This document shows, one piece after another, positions 7,152-15,294 of a stretch of 32,828 nucleotides of DNA. The notes below the pieces were generated by a model. The model ran no database searches and was not told the origin of the DNA. It saw only the letters and a program-made list of their open reading frames with translations. The position numbers were made by a program, and so were the translations under genes. The DNA comes from an uncultured Erysipelotrichaceae bacterium. GTDB lineage: Bacteria > Bacillota_I > Bacilli_A > Erysipelotrichales > Erysipelotrichaceae. Where the stretch lies: contig CACXCB010000052.1 in the NCBI GenBank assembly GCA_902766005.1, positions 1 to 32,828 of the forward strand. Direction: 5' to 3'. The first letter of the stretch is position 1. Every line of letters starts with the position of its first letter.

Positions 7152-8759
7152 TCAGTCTAAATACTTTTTCAGGATCTTTCTGACAGCTCCTTTACCGGCA
7201 AGCATCTCTTTCACCATGGTTTCAACGGTATCACCGATGCCTGCTTCATAGAGGTCGGAACCAAAGATATTGGCATTGGACAAAATCGGCCTCAATGCCT
7301 CCTTGACACTGCCAGGATTCCCAAGCTGTAAATCTTTTAACTGTTCCTGCAATTCAGGAATCATCGGATCCGGGGCAAGTTCAAACGGTTTTCCTTCATC
7401 ATCTAATGCAAGCAGATAACGAATCCAGCCGGCAATGGCCAAAGGTATGCCGATCAGGTTCTTTGCGCTTCCCTCTTTTGCAACATACGATTTAACTGTT
7501 TCACCAAAACGGATGCCTACCATCTGTGAAATATCTACCGCTATGCGTTGGGATGTATCACCAAGATACGGATTCGGCATTCTGACTTTGACAACCTCAT
7601 CCAGGAATTCTTCAGGAGAAATAATACCGGGATCCGCCACAACAGGCATGCCTTCCACATAACCGATCTGATGTGCCAGTTTTGACAATTCCGGATCACT
7701 CATGCCATCCGCAAATAGGTCATAACCGAGCATACAGTCATAGGTGCATAACGCTGTATGAATCGGATTTAAGCATGTGCATACCTTCATTCTTTCCGAC
7801 TTGTTGACAGTCTCACGGTCTGTCATGAATACGCCGCCTTTTTCTAATGGCGGTCTGCCGTTTGGAAAATGATCTTCGACCACAAGATACTGGATTTTCT
7901 CGGCATTGCCAAACGGTGCAATAAATGTCTTTTTGTCTGTGATGACAGGCTGCATGTTTTCTACGCCGGATGCTTCAAGTTCATCTGCGATTTCCTCAGA
8001 AGGTCTTGGGGTGATTTTATCAATCATTGTCCATGGGAAAGCGACCGTATCTTCGTCATGCACATAGGCTGCAAACTGCTCTTCGACAAAGCCTCTCTTT
8101 TTCCATTCATCGACAACTTCCCAGACTGCTTCCTGTAATTTTTCACCATTGTGGGAACAATTGTCCATGGAAACCAAAGCCAATGGATAAGCACCCGCTT
8201 TCCATCTTTCATACAGCATCGCAGCTACAACACTCATTGCATGTGTTGCCTGATCCGGTCCGTTTTCCAGATCCTTCTGTACAAAGCCAAAATAATTGCC
8301 ATCCGCATTCTTCAAGGCATATCCTTTTTCCGTAATGGTAAAGGAAACAAACTGTAAAGACGGCGCTTTAAAAATCTCCTTCAATCTCTCCCATTCCTTT
8401 GCATCGGTATATTGCGCCTTTACTGCTTCTCCAAAAGGTGCAAGAATCTTCTTTTCCTTTGTGCCGTCATTATGCAAAATGACACTTAACATCAGATTAT
8501 CAAACGGTCTGTAGATTTTATCCACCACTTCATAATCAAATGTTTCCACACAGGTAATTCCCGTATCCATATCCTTGTCTTCGATCAGCTTGTCGGCAAT
8601 GCTGCCGATAAAGATGCGAAAGATGTTGCCGATGCCAAAGTGTGCCCACTTCGGTATTACAATTGTTTGTTTGTATATTGCACTGATGTCGTAGCCAGGA
8701 AGAGCAATGCCCGCCTCTTCCCATTGATGAGAGTTTAATGATTGAATGTTCAATTTCAT
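7152..8759 (-). CDS. mannitol dehydrogenase family oxidoreductase (fructuronate/tagaturonate reductase type)
   Basis: The 535-aa product belongs to the polyol/hexuronate long-chain dehydrogenase family, which uses NAD(P)H to interconvert keto-hexuronates or ketoses with their alcohols. Visible marks are the N-terminal HFGIGNIFR nucleotide-binding stretch near residue 40, SMDNCSHNG near 197, and the catalytic-type KVCTCLNPIHTALC segment near 325 with the Lys-Asn-His arrangement of the family. Length matches UxuB-like proteins of Bacillota. The start has AGGAG 5 nt upstream. It is divergent from a Gfo/Idh/MocA oxidoreductase gene, and the pair may work on one sugar-acid pathway; the exact substrate is not determinable. 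Confidence 0.88.
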   Translation of the reverse strand: MKLNIQSLNSHQWEEAGIALPGYDISAIYKQTIVIPKWAHFGIGNIFRIFIGSIADKLIEDKDMDTGITCVETFDYEVVDKIYRPFDNLMLSVILHNDGTKEKKILAPFGEAVKAQYTDAKEWERLKEIFKAPSLQFVSFTITEKGYALKNADGNYFGFVQKDLENGPDQATHAMSVVAAMLYERWKAGAYPLALVSMDNCSHNGEKLQEAVWEVVDEWKKRGFVEEQFAAYVHDEDTVAFPWTMIDKITPRPSEEIADELEASGVENMQPVITDKKTFIAPFGNAEKIQYLVVEDHFPNGRPPLEKGGVFMTDRETVNKSERMKVCTCLNPIHTALCTYDCMLGYDLFADGMSDPELSKLAHQIGYVEGMPVVADPGIISPEEFLDEVVKVRMPNPYLGDTSQRIAVDISQMVGIRFGETVKSYVAKEGSAKNLIGIPLAIAGWIRYLLALDDEGKPFELAPDPMIPELQEQLKDLQLGNPGSVKEALRPILSNANIFGSDLYEAGIGDTVETMVKEMLAGKGAVRKILKKYLD

Positions 8760-8801
8760 ACCTGCTCCTATTTATAATATATTTCAAATTTCCTTTATGA
8801 A

Positions 8802-8831
8802 ATTATACTATATTCTCTTGCCGGTAAGAAA
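8802..8831 (-). promoter_or_regulatory. weak candidate promoter for the mannitol-dehydrogenase-family gene
   Basis: On the minus strand, TATAAT (8802-8807) is preceded at 18 nt by TTTCTT (8826-8831). The divergent gene on the plus strand has only a TACAAT-like box (about 8863-8868) and no clear -35. The rest of the 140-bp intergenic region shows nothing else clear. Confidence 0.35.
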
Positions 8832-8899
8832 CAGCTTCCGGATAAACTCATATCATTTCATGTTACAATATGTCCAGAAGCATCAGAAAGGACAGTACG

Positions 8900-10000
8900 A
8901 TGAAAAAGTATAATGTTGGAATTATCGGATCCGGTGCGATCAGCGGGATCTATTTAAAGAACATGACAGAAAGATTTGCCAACCTCGAAGTCAAGGCAAT
9001 TTCGGCAAGAAATCTTTCCCATGCAGAAACAAAAGCCAAAGAATTCGGCATCACTGCCTTTACAAATGAGGATATGTTAAAGGATGAGAGTATTGACATT
9101 GTTGTCATACTGACACCGGTGGAAACCCATTATGATTTAATCAAGCAAGCCTTAAATGCAGGCAAGCATGTCTATACCGAAAAAACGATTGCAGCTACTG
9201 TTGAACAGGCAAAAGAATTATGTGCACTGGCAGATGAAAAAGAATTGTATCTTGGTTCTGCTCCGGACACATTCCTCGGAACCGGTTTCCAGACTGCCAT
9301 CAAAGCTCTGGATGATCAATTGATCGGTGAAGTCAATTCCTTCAGCATCTCCATCACCAGAGATAATAATATCCTGACTGCGATGTTCCCGTTTTTAAGA
9401 ACACCGGGAGCAGGAGCATTAAGAGACTATATGGTCTATTATCTGACAGCCCTTGTTGCAACACTCGGACCGGTAAAAAGAGTATCTGCAATATTAAAAA
9501 CACCATACAAAGAACGTATAAACAATTTCCCGGATACAAAGGGTTATGGCGAAATGATCAATACCCCGAATGAAGCAATTGTTACAGCTGTATTGGAAAT
9601 GGAAAACGGCATCATCGGAACCATTCACGAAGACAATGAATCCATCATCTTTGACAGAGCTGACTTTGCGATATGCGGCACAAAAGGTGTTCTGCTTCTG
9701 GGCAATCCAAACCAGTTTGGTGATCCTGTATATCTTTTACAGCCCCAGGGATTTACCAAACCGGAACCTGTCGCATTGGACCCGGTAGGATTCTACAGCG
9801 ATAATTCCAGAGGCATCGGTCCAAGCGAAATGGCTGATGCGATCACAAATAACAGAATCAACAGGGCCAACAAGGAAATGGCGGTTCATGTGTTGGATGT
9901 CATTGAAGCGATTGAAAAAAGCAGTGAAGAACAACGCTTTATCGATGTCAATACAACCTGTCAGAAACCTTCGCTATTTATAGACAATCTCAACAAATAA
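8900..10000 (+). CDS. Gfo/Idh/MocA family oxidoreductase
   Basis: The 366-aa product is an NAD(P)-dependent sugar or cyclitol dehydrogenase-like enzyme. The N-terminal Rossmann fold shows GIIGSGAISG near residue 7, VVILTPVETHYDL near 73 and TEKTIAATVEQAKEL near 96, the family's EKP-type helix with Thr for Pro. A C-terminal alpha/beta substrate domain follows. The start at 8900 has AAAGGA 7 nt before it; a 10-codon upstream extension lacks one. The gene is monocistronic and ends at a good hairpin terminator. Substrate unknown; proximity to the uronate-type reductase suggests sugar acid metabolism. Confidence 0.9.
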   Translation: MKKYNVGIIGSGAISGIYLKNMTERFANLEVKAISARNLSHAETKAKEFGITAFTNEDMLKDESIDIVVILTPVETHYDLIKQALNAGKHVYTEKTIAATVEQAKELCALADEKELYLGSAPDTFLGTGFQTAIKALDDQLIGEVNSFSISITRDNNILTAMFPFLRTPGAGALRDYMVYYLTALVATLGPVKRVSAILKTPYKERINNFPDTKGYGEMINTPNEAIVTAVLEMENGIIGTIHEDNESIIFDRADFAICGTKGVLLLGNPNQFGDPVYLLQPQGFTKPEPVALDPVGFYSDNSRGIGPSEMADAITNNRINRANKEMAVHVLDVIEAIEKSSEEQRFIDVNTTCQKPSLFIDNLNK

Positions 10001-10004
10001 TTCG

Positions 10005-10028
10005 ATCACCCTGCAAAGGGTGATTTTC
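10005..10028 (+). terminator. rho-independent terminator after the Gfo/Idh/MocA gene
   Basis: ATCACCC and GGGTGAT flank a 6-nt loop, followed by TTTTC. Confidence 0.85.
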
Positions 10029-10053
10029 ATTGACAATCGGTTTTGAATCATAT

Positions 10054-10084
10054 AACTTGTTTGTCCAGATTGAACAAACAAGTT
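10054..10084. repeat. 31-bp palindromic repeat, left copy
   Basis: Arms AACTTGTTTGT and ACAAACAAGTT enclose CCAGATTGA. In this copy the arms extend to 14 bp (10051-10064 and 10074-10087). It overlaps the -35 box of the cassette promoter, so it could be the binding site of the HTH protein encoded next. Confidence 0.85.
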
Positions 10085-10097
10085 ATAATGCTATAAT
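10070..10097 (+). promoter_or_regulatory. promoter of the DUF3990 cassette
   Basis: TTGAAC (10070-10075) and TATAAT (10092-10097) are 16 nt apart. The -35 lies in the right half of the palindrome, so a protein bound there would block RNA polymerase. Predicted start is near 10104, leaving a very short leader before the ribosome site. Confidence 0.65.
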
Positions 10098-10117
10098 TAT
10101 ACTTGGAGAAAATACAT

Positions 10118-10969
10118 ATGGTCAAAATGGAATGCGAATACAAATTAAAGGAAGATATCGGTTTCATACTTGAATCTGAAAAAATGAATGACTTAGAACT
10201 GTCAAATAACACCGGAATATCAAGGACAACACTGAATGAAATCAAATCAAACGGAAAATCAACATATACAGTTTGTGAAAAATTCTACTCTTTTATATAT
10301 GATAATCATTACAGAATCAATTCAGTTAAAGAAGAGTTAATCAAGGAAAAGTATCAAAACGTTTTGTTCCATGGTTCTAAAAACGGCTTATCGTTAATTA
10401 CCGCTAATGGTTCCAGAGATAATTGCGATTTCGGCAAAGGATTTTATCTTGGTGAAACATACAACCAGGCTTTATCCTTTGTTTACAGCAATGCTAAATC
10501 ATCTGTATATTCATTCAGATATTCTCTGAATAATCTGAAAATAAAGAAATTTGAGTGTTCACTGGAATGGATGTTGGCGATATGTTATTACCGTGGGTCA
10601 TTGGAACATTATTCACAAAACACCAAGATCAATTCAATTGTTTCAGAAGTGGAAAAAGCAGACGTGATTATTGCTCCTATTGCCGATAATAAGATGTTTT
10701 ACATCATGTCTCAATTTACAGAGGGTGAAATAAATGCAGACGTTGCTCTCCATTCTTTATCAGCCTCTAAGTTGGGTAACCAATATATATTCAAAACTGA
10801 AACAGCGCTGAATCATCTGATTCCGATTGAAAGATATTATGTATGTAATCCGGAACGGGAAGACTGCAGGCAGCGCTTAAATGAAAGAAGCTTTGAAATA
10901 AACACAAAGTTGAAACTGGCAAAAAGAGAATTCAAAAACGGGTTATACATTGAGGAATTGCTAAAATGA
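10118..10969 (+). CDS. HTH plus DUF3990 (ADP-ribosyltransferase-like) protein, putative toxin
   Basis: The 283-aa product has two parts. Residues 10-60 look like an XRE-type helix-turn-helix (LSNNTGISRTTLNEIKSNGK). Residues 80-235 carry DUF3990 landmarks: LFHGSKNG near 83, DFGKGFYLGETYNQAL at 104-119, ADVIIAPIADNKMF near 181 and QYIFKTETALNHL near 222. DUF3990 is an ADP-ribosyltransferase-fold family often encoded in toxin-antitoxin-like loci; transfer of ADP-ribose here is inferred, not shown. The ATG at 10118 has GGAGA 9 nt before it; a TTG at 10105 region reads in frame but sits on that site. It overlaps the partner gene by 4 nt (ATGA). The HTH could bind the palindrome at its own promoter. 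Having DNA binding and the ART fold in one chain is less usual than a separate antitoxin regulator. Confidence 0.82.
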   Translation: MVKMECEYKLKEDIGFILESEKMNDLELSNNTGISRTTLNEIKSNGKSTYTVCEKFYSFIYDNHYRINSVKEELIKEKYQNVLFHGSKNGLSLITANGSRDNCDFGKGFYLGETYNQALSFVYSNAKSSVYSFRYSLNNLKIKKFECSLEWMLAICYYRGSLEHYSQNTKINSIVSEVEKADVIIAPIADNKMFYIMSQFTEGEINADVALHSLSASKLGNQYIFKTETALNHLIPIERYYVCNPEREDCRQRLNERSFEINTKLKLAKREFKNGLYIEELLK

Positions 10970-11445
10970 GAAAATTCGATCATAATGGCCTATTACTGGC
11001 TGAATATCAAGGAAAGCTTTTTGAAAAATCAGGAGAATTACAATGTTCAACAAGTATTTTCATCAGAAGATTTTTGCATTCTGATTTATTAGTGATACTG
11101 GACAAAAATGATCCGGCACTGTTATCTCTTGATGTCAATGAGGGAATGAACAGTATATTAACGCAGTTTGGTGCATCAAATTACGGGAAAATAAAATTCT
11201 CTCAAAGTTCACTCTTCTGGATAGGATATATGTACAGATATATTTCGTATACAAGAAGATGTTCCACAAGATTGCTCATGCAATTCTTTAGTTACAGACA
11301 AATGAATGATGTATATTATTCTTTTCATACACAGGATCCGGAATGGTGCATTCAAAATCTGCTGGAAATCAATCATCTGGACAAAAATATATTTGATAAT
11401 AATTACAGATTGAAAAATATCATCTGTGAAAAAAGTTATTATTGA
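10966..11445 (+). CDS. unknown partner protein of the DUF3990 gene, putative antitoxin
   Basis: The 159-aa product has no domain I can name. It is rich in aromatic residues in its middle (SLFWIGYMYRYISYTRRCSTRLLMQFF split around residue 85-105) and ends with a YYSFHTQDPEWCIQNLLE segment. Its start overlaps the DUF3990 stop by 4 nt, so the two proteins are made together. Its stop is one base before the second palindromic repeat. Similar uncharacterised proteins seem to neighbour ART-fold genes in other Bacillota, from memory. Role as antitoxin or accessory factor is inferred from gene order alone. Confidence 0.75.
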   Translation: MRKFDHNGLLLAEYQGKLFEKSGELQCSTSIFIRRFLHSDLLVILDKNDPALLSLDVNEGMNSILTQFGASNYGKIKFSQSSLFWIGYMYRYISYTRRCSTRLLMQFFSYRQMNDVYYSFHTQDPEWCIQNLLEINHLDKNIFDNNYRLKNIICEKSYY

Positions 11446-11476
11446 AACTTGTTTGTCCAGATTAAACAAACAAGTT
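11446..11476. repeat. 31-bp palindromic repeat, right copy
   Basis: Matches the left copy at 30 of 31 positions, in direct orientation. The arms here are 11 bp without the outer extension. No promoter follows it on the plus strand, so an operator role at this end is less natural than at the left end. Confidence 0.85.
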
Positions 11477-11483
11477 CAAATTC

Positions 11484-11519
11484 AACAAAAAACAGGCGGG
11501 CAAATTGCCCTGCCTGTTT
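11484..11519 (-). terminator. terminator of the C69 dipeptidase gene
   Basis: AAACAGGC-GGGCAA pairs with TTGCCC-T-GCCTGTTT (one bulged base); on the minus strand a run of U follows (A-tract 11487-11492). The stem touches the stop codon. Confidence 0.88.
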
Positions 11520-12982
11520 CAGTTATCCGCTCTCGAATAACCGTTCTTCATATTCTTGCTTGCTTCTTTTAATACTTTATTTAAAGTATCTGTTGTCTCT
11601 TTTTTTGCCATTTCACTTAGTTTTTCATTTGCCTCTGCAATGAGTGAATAATCATTCTGATCCATCATTTTCTGATCATATTCATTCAACAACTGATGGC
11701 CTTTATTGCCGATTGTACTTTGGTATCTTTCAATCAGCTGAATACAAGATCCGTAATTTGCATCTGCAAGTGCTTCAATCAGACGGCTGCTCCAGTAGAA
11801 ATTCTCGGTGGAAACATCCATGGTCACATCGCTCAGATACTTTGGCATCTTATTTGTATTGGCATACACCGGAAGAGCTGCATTGAATGCATTTGAGCCG
11901 AAGCAGATCCACTCGATTCCCTGAATTTCTTTCGGCATATAGCCGCGAATCTGTAAAATGCCTGTTACACCTGTACGGCTGATACCGATCGGACGATAAA
12001 TTCCCTTTAAAGGATTATCCGCTTTGGCATAAGGGTTATACGGCGTTCCCTGATAATAGGAAGAAAGAATGTATTTTACATCTTCAACCGTGATTTTCTT
12101 TTCCGGGACAAAAGACCAAGGGATATTGTCACTTTCCGGTGTAAAGTCGGCATTTTCCCCATCCCATTTGTATGTGTTTGGATTGAAATATCTGCCCATG
12201 TACCATGCTCTCGGTGTATTGTAAACATGATCTGCATCGCTTCTGGAGCCAAAGACATATCTCGGATTGAAGACACCGTCCTGGTTCAGATCCAGATGAT
12301 TCTTTTCAATAAATTCCCTCAGATCTTTCGAGCACATGTTTTCTCTCTGCTCACCAAACGCATCATCGAGATCAAAATTGTCCAATCCAAACTGGTTTGG
12401 CATGACGACATAGGAGTCATCTTTTACTTTCTTTGCAATCCAATGATGTCCGCCGATTGTCTCCATCCACCAGACTTCATCCGTATCATTAAAGGCAATT
12501 CCGTTTGGCTCATATGTACCATACTGTTCCAGCAATGATGCCAGACGCAACACGCCCTCTCTTGCACTGTGGATATATGGCAGAACGAGAACAACATAAT
12601 CCTCTTCTCCCAAGCCTCCGATGATATCTTTTTCTTTCCTTGTTTTTGCCTTCTGATATACGACATATGGATCGGCACCCATGACTCTTGGATTAGAAGT
12701 AATGGTCTCCGTTGCGGTCATGCCGACATTGGCCTCATTGATTCCGCAGGCTGCCCAGATACCGTTCTTTTTATCAATGCTCGGACTGGCGGTATAGCGC
12801 ATAGGGTGATCAGGCAAATCGATTTCCAGATGGCTGATGACACTCTTATATTTCTTTGGCTGTTTCTTTGCATCTACGACAATCAGTTTTTTCTCATCGA
12901 AAAACCCGTCATCTGTTCTGGCAATGATGGTAGAACCGTCATTGCTTGCTTTTTTACCGACTAATAAAGTTGTACATGGCAT
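11519..12982 (-). CDS. C69 family dipeptidase
   Basis: The 487-aa product is an N-terminal nucleophile peptidase of family C69 (PepD of lactic bacteria type), which cleaves dipeptides. It starts MPCTTLLVGKKASNDGST: Cys3 becomes the N-terminal nucleophile after removal of the first residues. Downstream, AACGINEANVGMTATETI near residue 80, REGVLRLASLLEQYG and EVWWMETIGGHHW are family blocks. The start at 12982 has AAGGAGAA 8 nt before it, which rules out the longer frame. It is the only gene of its transcript, with a promoter at 13009-13038. The absence of a signal peptide fits a cytosolic enzyme; some relatives are secreted. Confidence 0.93.
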   Translation of the reverse strand: MPCTTLLVGKKASNDGSTIIARTDDGFFDEKKLIVVDAKKQPKKYKSVISHLEIDLPDHPMRYTASPSIDKKNGIWAACGINEANVGMTATETITSNPRVMGADPYVVYQKAKTRKEKDIIGGLGEEDYVVLVLPYIHSAREGVLRLASLLEQYGTYEPNGIAFNDTDEVWWMETIGGHHWIAKKVKDDSYVVMPNQFGLDNFDLDDAFGEQRENMCSKDLREFIEKNHLDLNQDGVFNPRYVFGSRSDADHVYNTPRAWYMGRYFNPNTYKWDGENADFTPESDNIPWSFVPEKKITVEDVKYILSSYYQGTPYNPYAKADNPLKGIYRPIGISRTGVTGILQIRGYMPKEIQGIEWICFGSNAFNAALPVYANTNKMPKYLSDVTMDVSTENFYWSSRLIEALADANYGSCIQLIERYQSTIGNKGHQLLNEYDQKMMDQNDYSLIAEANEKLSEMAKKETTDTLNKVLKEASKNMKNGYSRADN

Positions 12983-13008
12983 AATACAATTCTCCTTTGA
13001 CTGCAACA

Positions 13009-13038
13009 ATTGTATTCTTATTCCCTTTTCTTTGCAAA
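13009..13038 (-). promoter_or_regulatory. promoter of the C69 dipeptidase gene
   Basis: On the minus strand, TTTGCA (13033-13038) and TACAAT (13009-13014) are 18 nt apart, 27 nt before the start codon. Confidence 0.55.
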
Positions 13039-13146
13039 TTACATAATTTTGCGATACTTTTCTGAAAAAGAATCTCCCGTTTTGGAAACTTTTCTTTATT
13101 ATCCTCTGCATTTCGACGAAAAAGAGCAGAAAACGAAGATTTTCCT

Positions 13147-13175
13147 TTTATTTAGTATGTTATTTCGTCTATAAT
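13147..13175 (+). promoter_or_regulatory. candidate promoter of the substrate-binding lipoprotein gene
   Basis: TATAAT at 13170-13175 is a perfect -10 box; the -35 at 17 nt (TTTATT, 13147-13152) is poor. Confidence 0.5.
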
Positions 13176-13201
13176 ATTGCATGTTCAAAGGGAGGAAAGA
13201 A

Positions 13202-14284
13202 ATGAACATGAAAAAAATCGGTGCTTCTGCACTCGCAATTGCTTTATTGGCAGGTTGTGGTTCCAGCAGCACATCTGCAGCTGGTGCTGCAGAGGAAACA
13301 GCAAACAAAGAAATCGAAACATTAAGATTCCAGTTTGTACCATCCAGAGACCCGGGTGAAATCATTGCCGGCACAGAAGATCTCAAACAGCTCGTTATCG
13401 ATGCAATGGCTGAAAAAGGCTACACAATTGGAAACGTTGATATCACAGTAAGTGATTCCTACGAAGCAGCAGGTGAAGCTCTTACAGCAGGTGCAGTTGA
13501 TGTTGCATGGCTGCCGGGCGGAACATACGCTCTGTATTCCGACAACTCCGAAGTTATTCTGACAGCTACACGTAACGGTTTGTCCAACGACTCCGAAAAT
13601 CCGGCTGACTGGAATGGCGAAGCTAACAAGACAGAAAAGAACGGCCCACAGGTTACATTCTACCGTGCGCTGATCTACGCTACACCATCCGCTTACGGAA
13701 AAGAGCTCGCTGCTAAAGTGAACAACGGCGAAGAACTCACATGGGAAGACCTCGATGCTGCTAACTGGGCAGTCATGAACGTTTCCAGCTCTGCAGGTTA
13801 TATCTATCCTACACTCTGGCTCATGAACCACTATGACGGCAAGAAGATCACAGATCTCTCTCATGTCACAACATTAGATGGTTATATGGCTGCTTTCCAG
13901 CAGGCTGCTGCTGAGCAGGTTGACATTATCGTTTGCTACGCTGACGGAAGAAACGACTACGAAGGTTCATGGAATCTTCCTTCCGATCAGGTTGATGAGA
14001 CAAACCACCAGGGGCTTGGCCGTGTAGACGGCGGTTCCATCTGGGATGAACTCAATGTTATCGGCGTTACAGACGCTATCTACAACGACACAGTTGCAGT
14101 TACAAAGGCTAACCCTGACATCTACAACGATGAATTCAAGACAGCTCTTCAGGATTCTCTGATTGAGATCTCCGAGACAGAAAAAGGTAAGGAAATCTTC
14201 GCTATCTACTCTCATACAGGATATGCAAAAGCAAAAGATTCCGACTATGACGTAGCTCGTGAAGCTCTGACAGTTGTTGAATAA
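13202..14284 (+). CDS. phosphate/phosphonate-type ABC transporter substrate-binding lipoprotein
   Basis: The 360-aa product has a Gram-positive lipoprotein signal: MKK, a hydrophobic stretch, then lipobox LLAGC with Cys19 as the lipidated residue, and a Ser/Ala-rich linker. The mature part resembles PhnD-family solute-binding proteins: RFQFVPSRDPGEI at the start of the fold, the GAVDVAWLPGGTYALY block near residue 98 and SSAGYIYPTLW near 200. It would capture a phosphonate, phosphate ester or similar anion outside the cell. No permease or ATPase gene lies beside it, so it is an orphan here. Its codon choice differs from neighbours (many C-ending GAC, AAC, TAC, CTC codons), as expected for a highly expressed gene. 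The ATG at 13202 has GGGAGGAAAG 5-6 nt before it. Confidence 0.9.
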   Translation: MNMKKIGASALAIALLAGCGSSSTSAAGAAEETANKEIETLRFQFVPSRDPGEIIAGTEDLKQLVIDAMAEKGYTIGNVDITVSDSYEAAGEALTAGAVDVAWLPGGTYALYSDNSEVILTATRNGLSNDSENPADWNGEANKTEKNGPQVTFYRALIYATPSAYGKELAAKVNNGEELTWEDLDAANWAVMNVSSSAGYIYPTLWLMNHYDGKKITDLSHVTTLDGYMAAFQQAAAEQVDIIVCYADGRNDYEGSWNLPSDQVDETNHQGLGRVDGGSIWDELNVIGVTDAIYNDTVAVTKANPDIYNDEFKTALQDSLIEISETEKGKEIFAIYSHTGYAKAKDSDYDVAREALTVVE

Positions 14285-14302
14285 GTCAAATAACAATCCA
14301 AA

Positions 14303-14333
14303 AAAAAGCATTGCAAAACTTGCAATGCTTTTT
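14303..14333. terminator. bidirectional terminator between the lipoprotein gene and the CAT-like gene
   Basis: A perfect 14-bp stem (AAAAAGCATTGCAA with its complement) has a 3-nt loop. A/U runs flank both sides, so it can end both convergent transcripts (14284 plus and 14364 minus). Confidence 0.9.
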
Positions 14334-14363
14334 ATTATCGTATGCAATACGAATCAGCCGGTT

Positions 14364-15233
14364 TTACAGGGATTTAAACACTTCATCATCCATCTTTTCA
14401 TTAAACGGATGTTCCAAAAGTTCAGGATGCTGAAGGAAATACTGCATCATCTTCATGGACTTTGAAAAATAGAAGCCGTCTGCAATACGCTCATCCATTG
14501 TGATATTCAATTCCACCGCATCTTTAAACACGACCTGATCATTTTCATAGAAAGGCATTCTATCCGCTTTTCCGATGACAATAAACATGGATGTGGTGCC
14601 CCAGTTTGTCAGATGATGATAGCCGCTTGGTAATCCGATGGATCCCAGATTGGCAAAATTAACTGTTGAATGATATGGATCGGTTTCAACCAGTGCCGGT
14701 AAGATCATCCCCTTTTTCTCCAGATGGCAGATTGCGCCGACAATAGGTCTTGAGATAAACTTCGGAAGCTTGTTAAATTGATCCATAATGCCTGTTGATT
14801 CATCAACATAACTCTTGTTCTTCAATTTCAGAAGCTGGCGATGAATTTCATTATGCAGATCTTCAATTGTCCAGTTTGGCTTGCTGTGGATAAATGCCAG
14901 AACTTCTCCCCCTTCATCCGAGAATTCCTGTTTGACCGTAAAAGCTGCACTGATTTCATTTCGCTTATACATCTTGCGGTTATGAATGAAAATGGATAAT
15001 TTCGAACGCAAGGTAATTGTTTTTAATGCAGCAGCGATAATACATTGAAAAAGATTGTATCTATATTCCGGATTCTCCGCATTTTTTCTGTTTACATATT
15101 CGTTGACTGCCGTCAGATCAATCTTAAAGCTGAAAAACGCCTCATTATCACAACGGTTCGGATACATAAATGGCATGATAAAATGCATTGAATCGATATT
15201 CTTTAAATATTTACCATCAAATCTGTCTCCCAT
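14364..15233 (-). CDS. chloramphenicol acetyltransferase-fold / E2-like acyltransferase, catalytic His missing
   Basis: The 289-aa product has the fold pattern of CAT and the catalytic domain of 2-oxoacid dehydrogenase E2: RYNLFQCIIAAALKT near residue 58, LGSIGLPSGYHHLTNWGTTSMFIVIGK near 197-222 (shown here in one family block), and an ITMDERIADG end. In active relatives this last motif is HxxxDG, and the His is the general base. Here the His position is Glu (E248) while D252 and G253 remain, so ordinary acetyl transfer is unlikely. It lacks lipoyl and E1-binding domains, so it is not a pyruvate dehydrogenase component. GGAGGT lies 7 nt before this ATG. It is monocistronic with its own promoter. 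Function unknown. Confidence 0.82.
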   Translation of the reverse strand: MGDRFDGKYLKNIDSMHFIMPFMYPNRCDNEAFFSFKIDLTAVNEYVNRKNAENPEYRYNLFQCIIAAALKTITLRSKLSIFIHNRKMYKRNEISAAFTVKQEFSDEGGEVLAFIHSKPNWTIEDLHNEIHRQLLKLKNKSYVDESTGIMDQFNKLPKFISRPIVGAICHLEKKGMILPALVETDPYHSTVNFANLGSIGLPSGYHHLTNWGTTSMFIVIGKADRMPFYENDQVVFKDAVELNITMDERIADGFYFSKSMKMMQYFLQHPELLEHPFNEKMDDEVFKSL

Positions 15234-15260
15234 TTTGAATACCTCCTTGAAGCAGGAAAC

Positions 15261-15289
15261 ATTGTACACCCATTATGGCCAAATCACAA
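15261..15289 (-). promoter_or_regulatory. promoter of the CAT-like gene
   Basis: On the minus strand, TTGTGA (15284-15289), 17 nt and TACAAT (15261-15266). Start of transcription is expected near 15254. Confidence 0.65.
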
Positions 15290-15294
15290 TTTCA

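Larger units (their letters stand above)
10054..11476 (+). mobile_element. two-gene cassette bounded by 31-bp palindromic direct repeats
   Basis: Two copies of a 31-bp sequence (AACTTGTTTGT, 9 nt, ACAAACAAGTT) lie 1392 bp apart in the same orientation with one difference (G at 10072, A at 11464). They enclose exactly one overlapping gene pair, and the second copy starts one base after the last stop codon. The left flank ends with a terminator and the right flank begins with another gene's terminator. The unit may be mobile, or the repeats may be a paired operator and terminal processing site; the copy precision favours a discrete cassette (inference). Confidence 0.55.

Noticed and set aside
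10103..10117. TTG start for the DUF3990 gene
   Set aside because: It would place the start inside or upstream of the GGAGA ribosome site; the ATG at 10118 has correct spacing.
14364..15233. Chloramphenicol resistance gene
   Set aside because: The catalytic His is replaced by Glu and the protein is longer than classical CAT, so resistance cannot be claimed.
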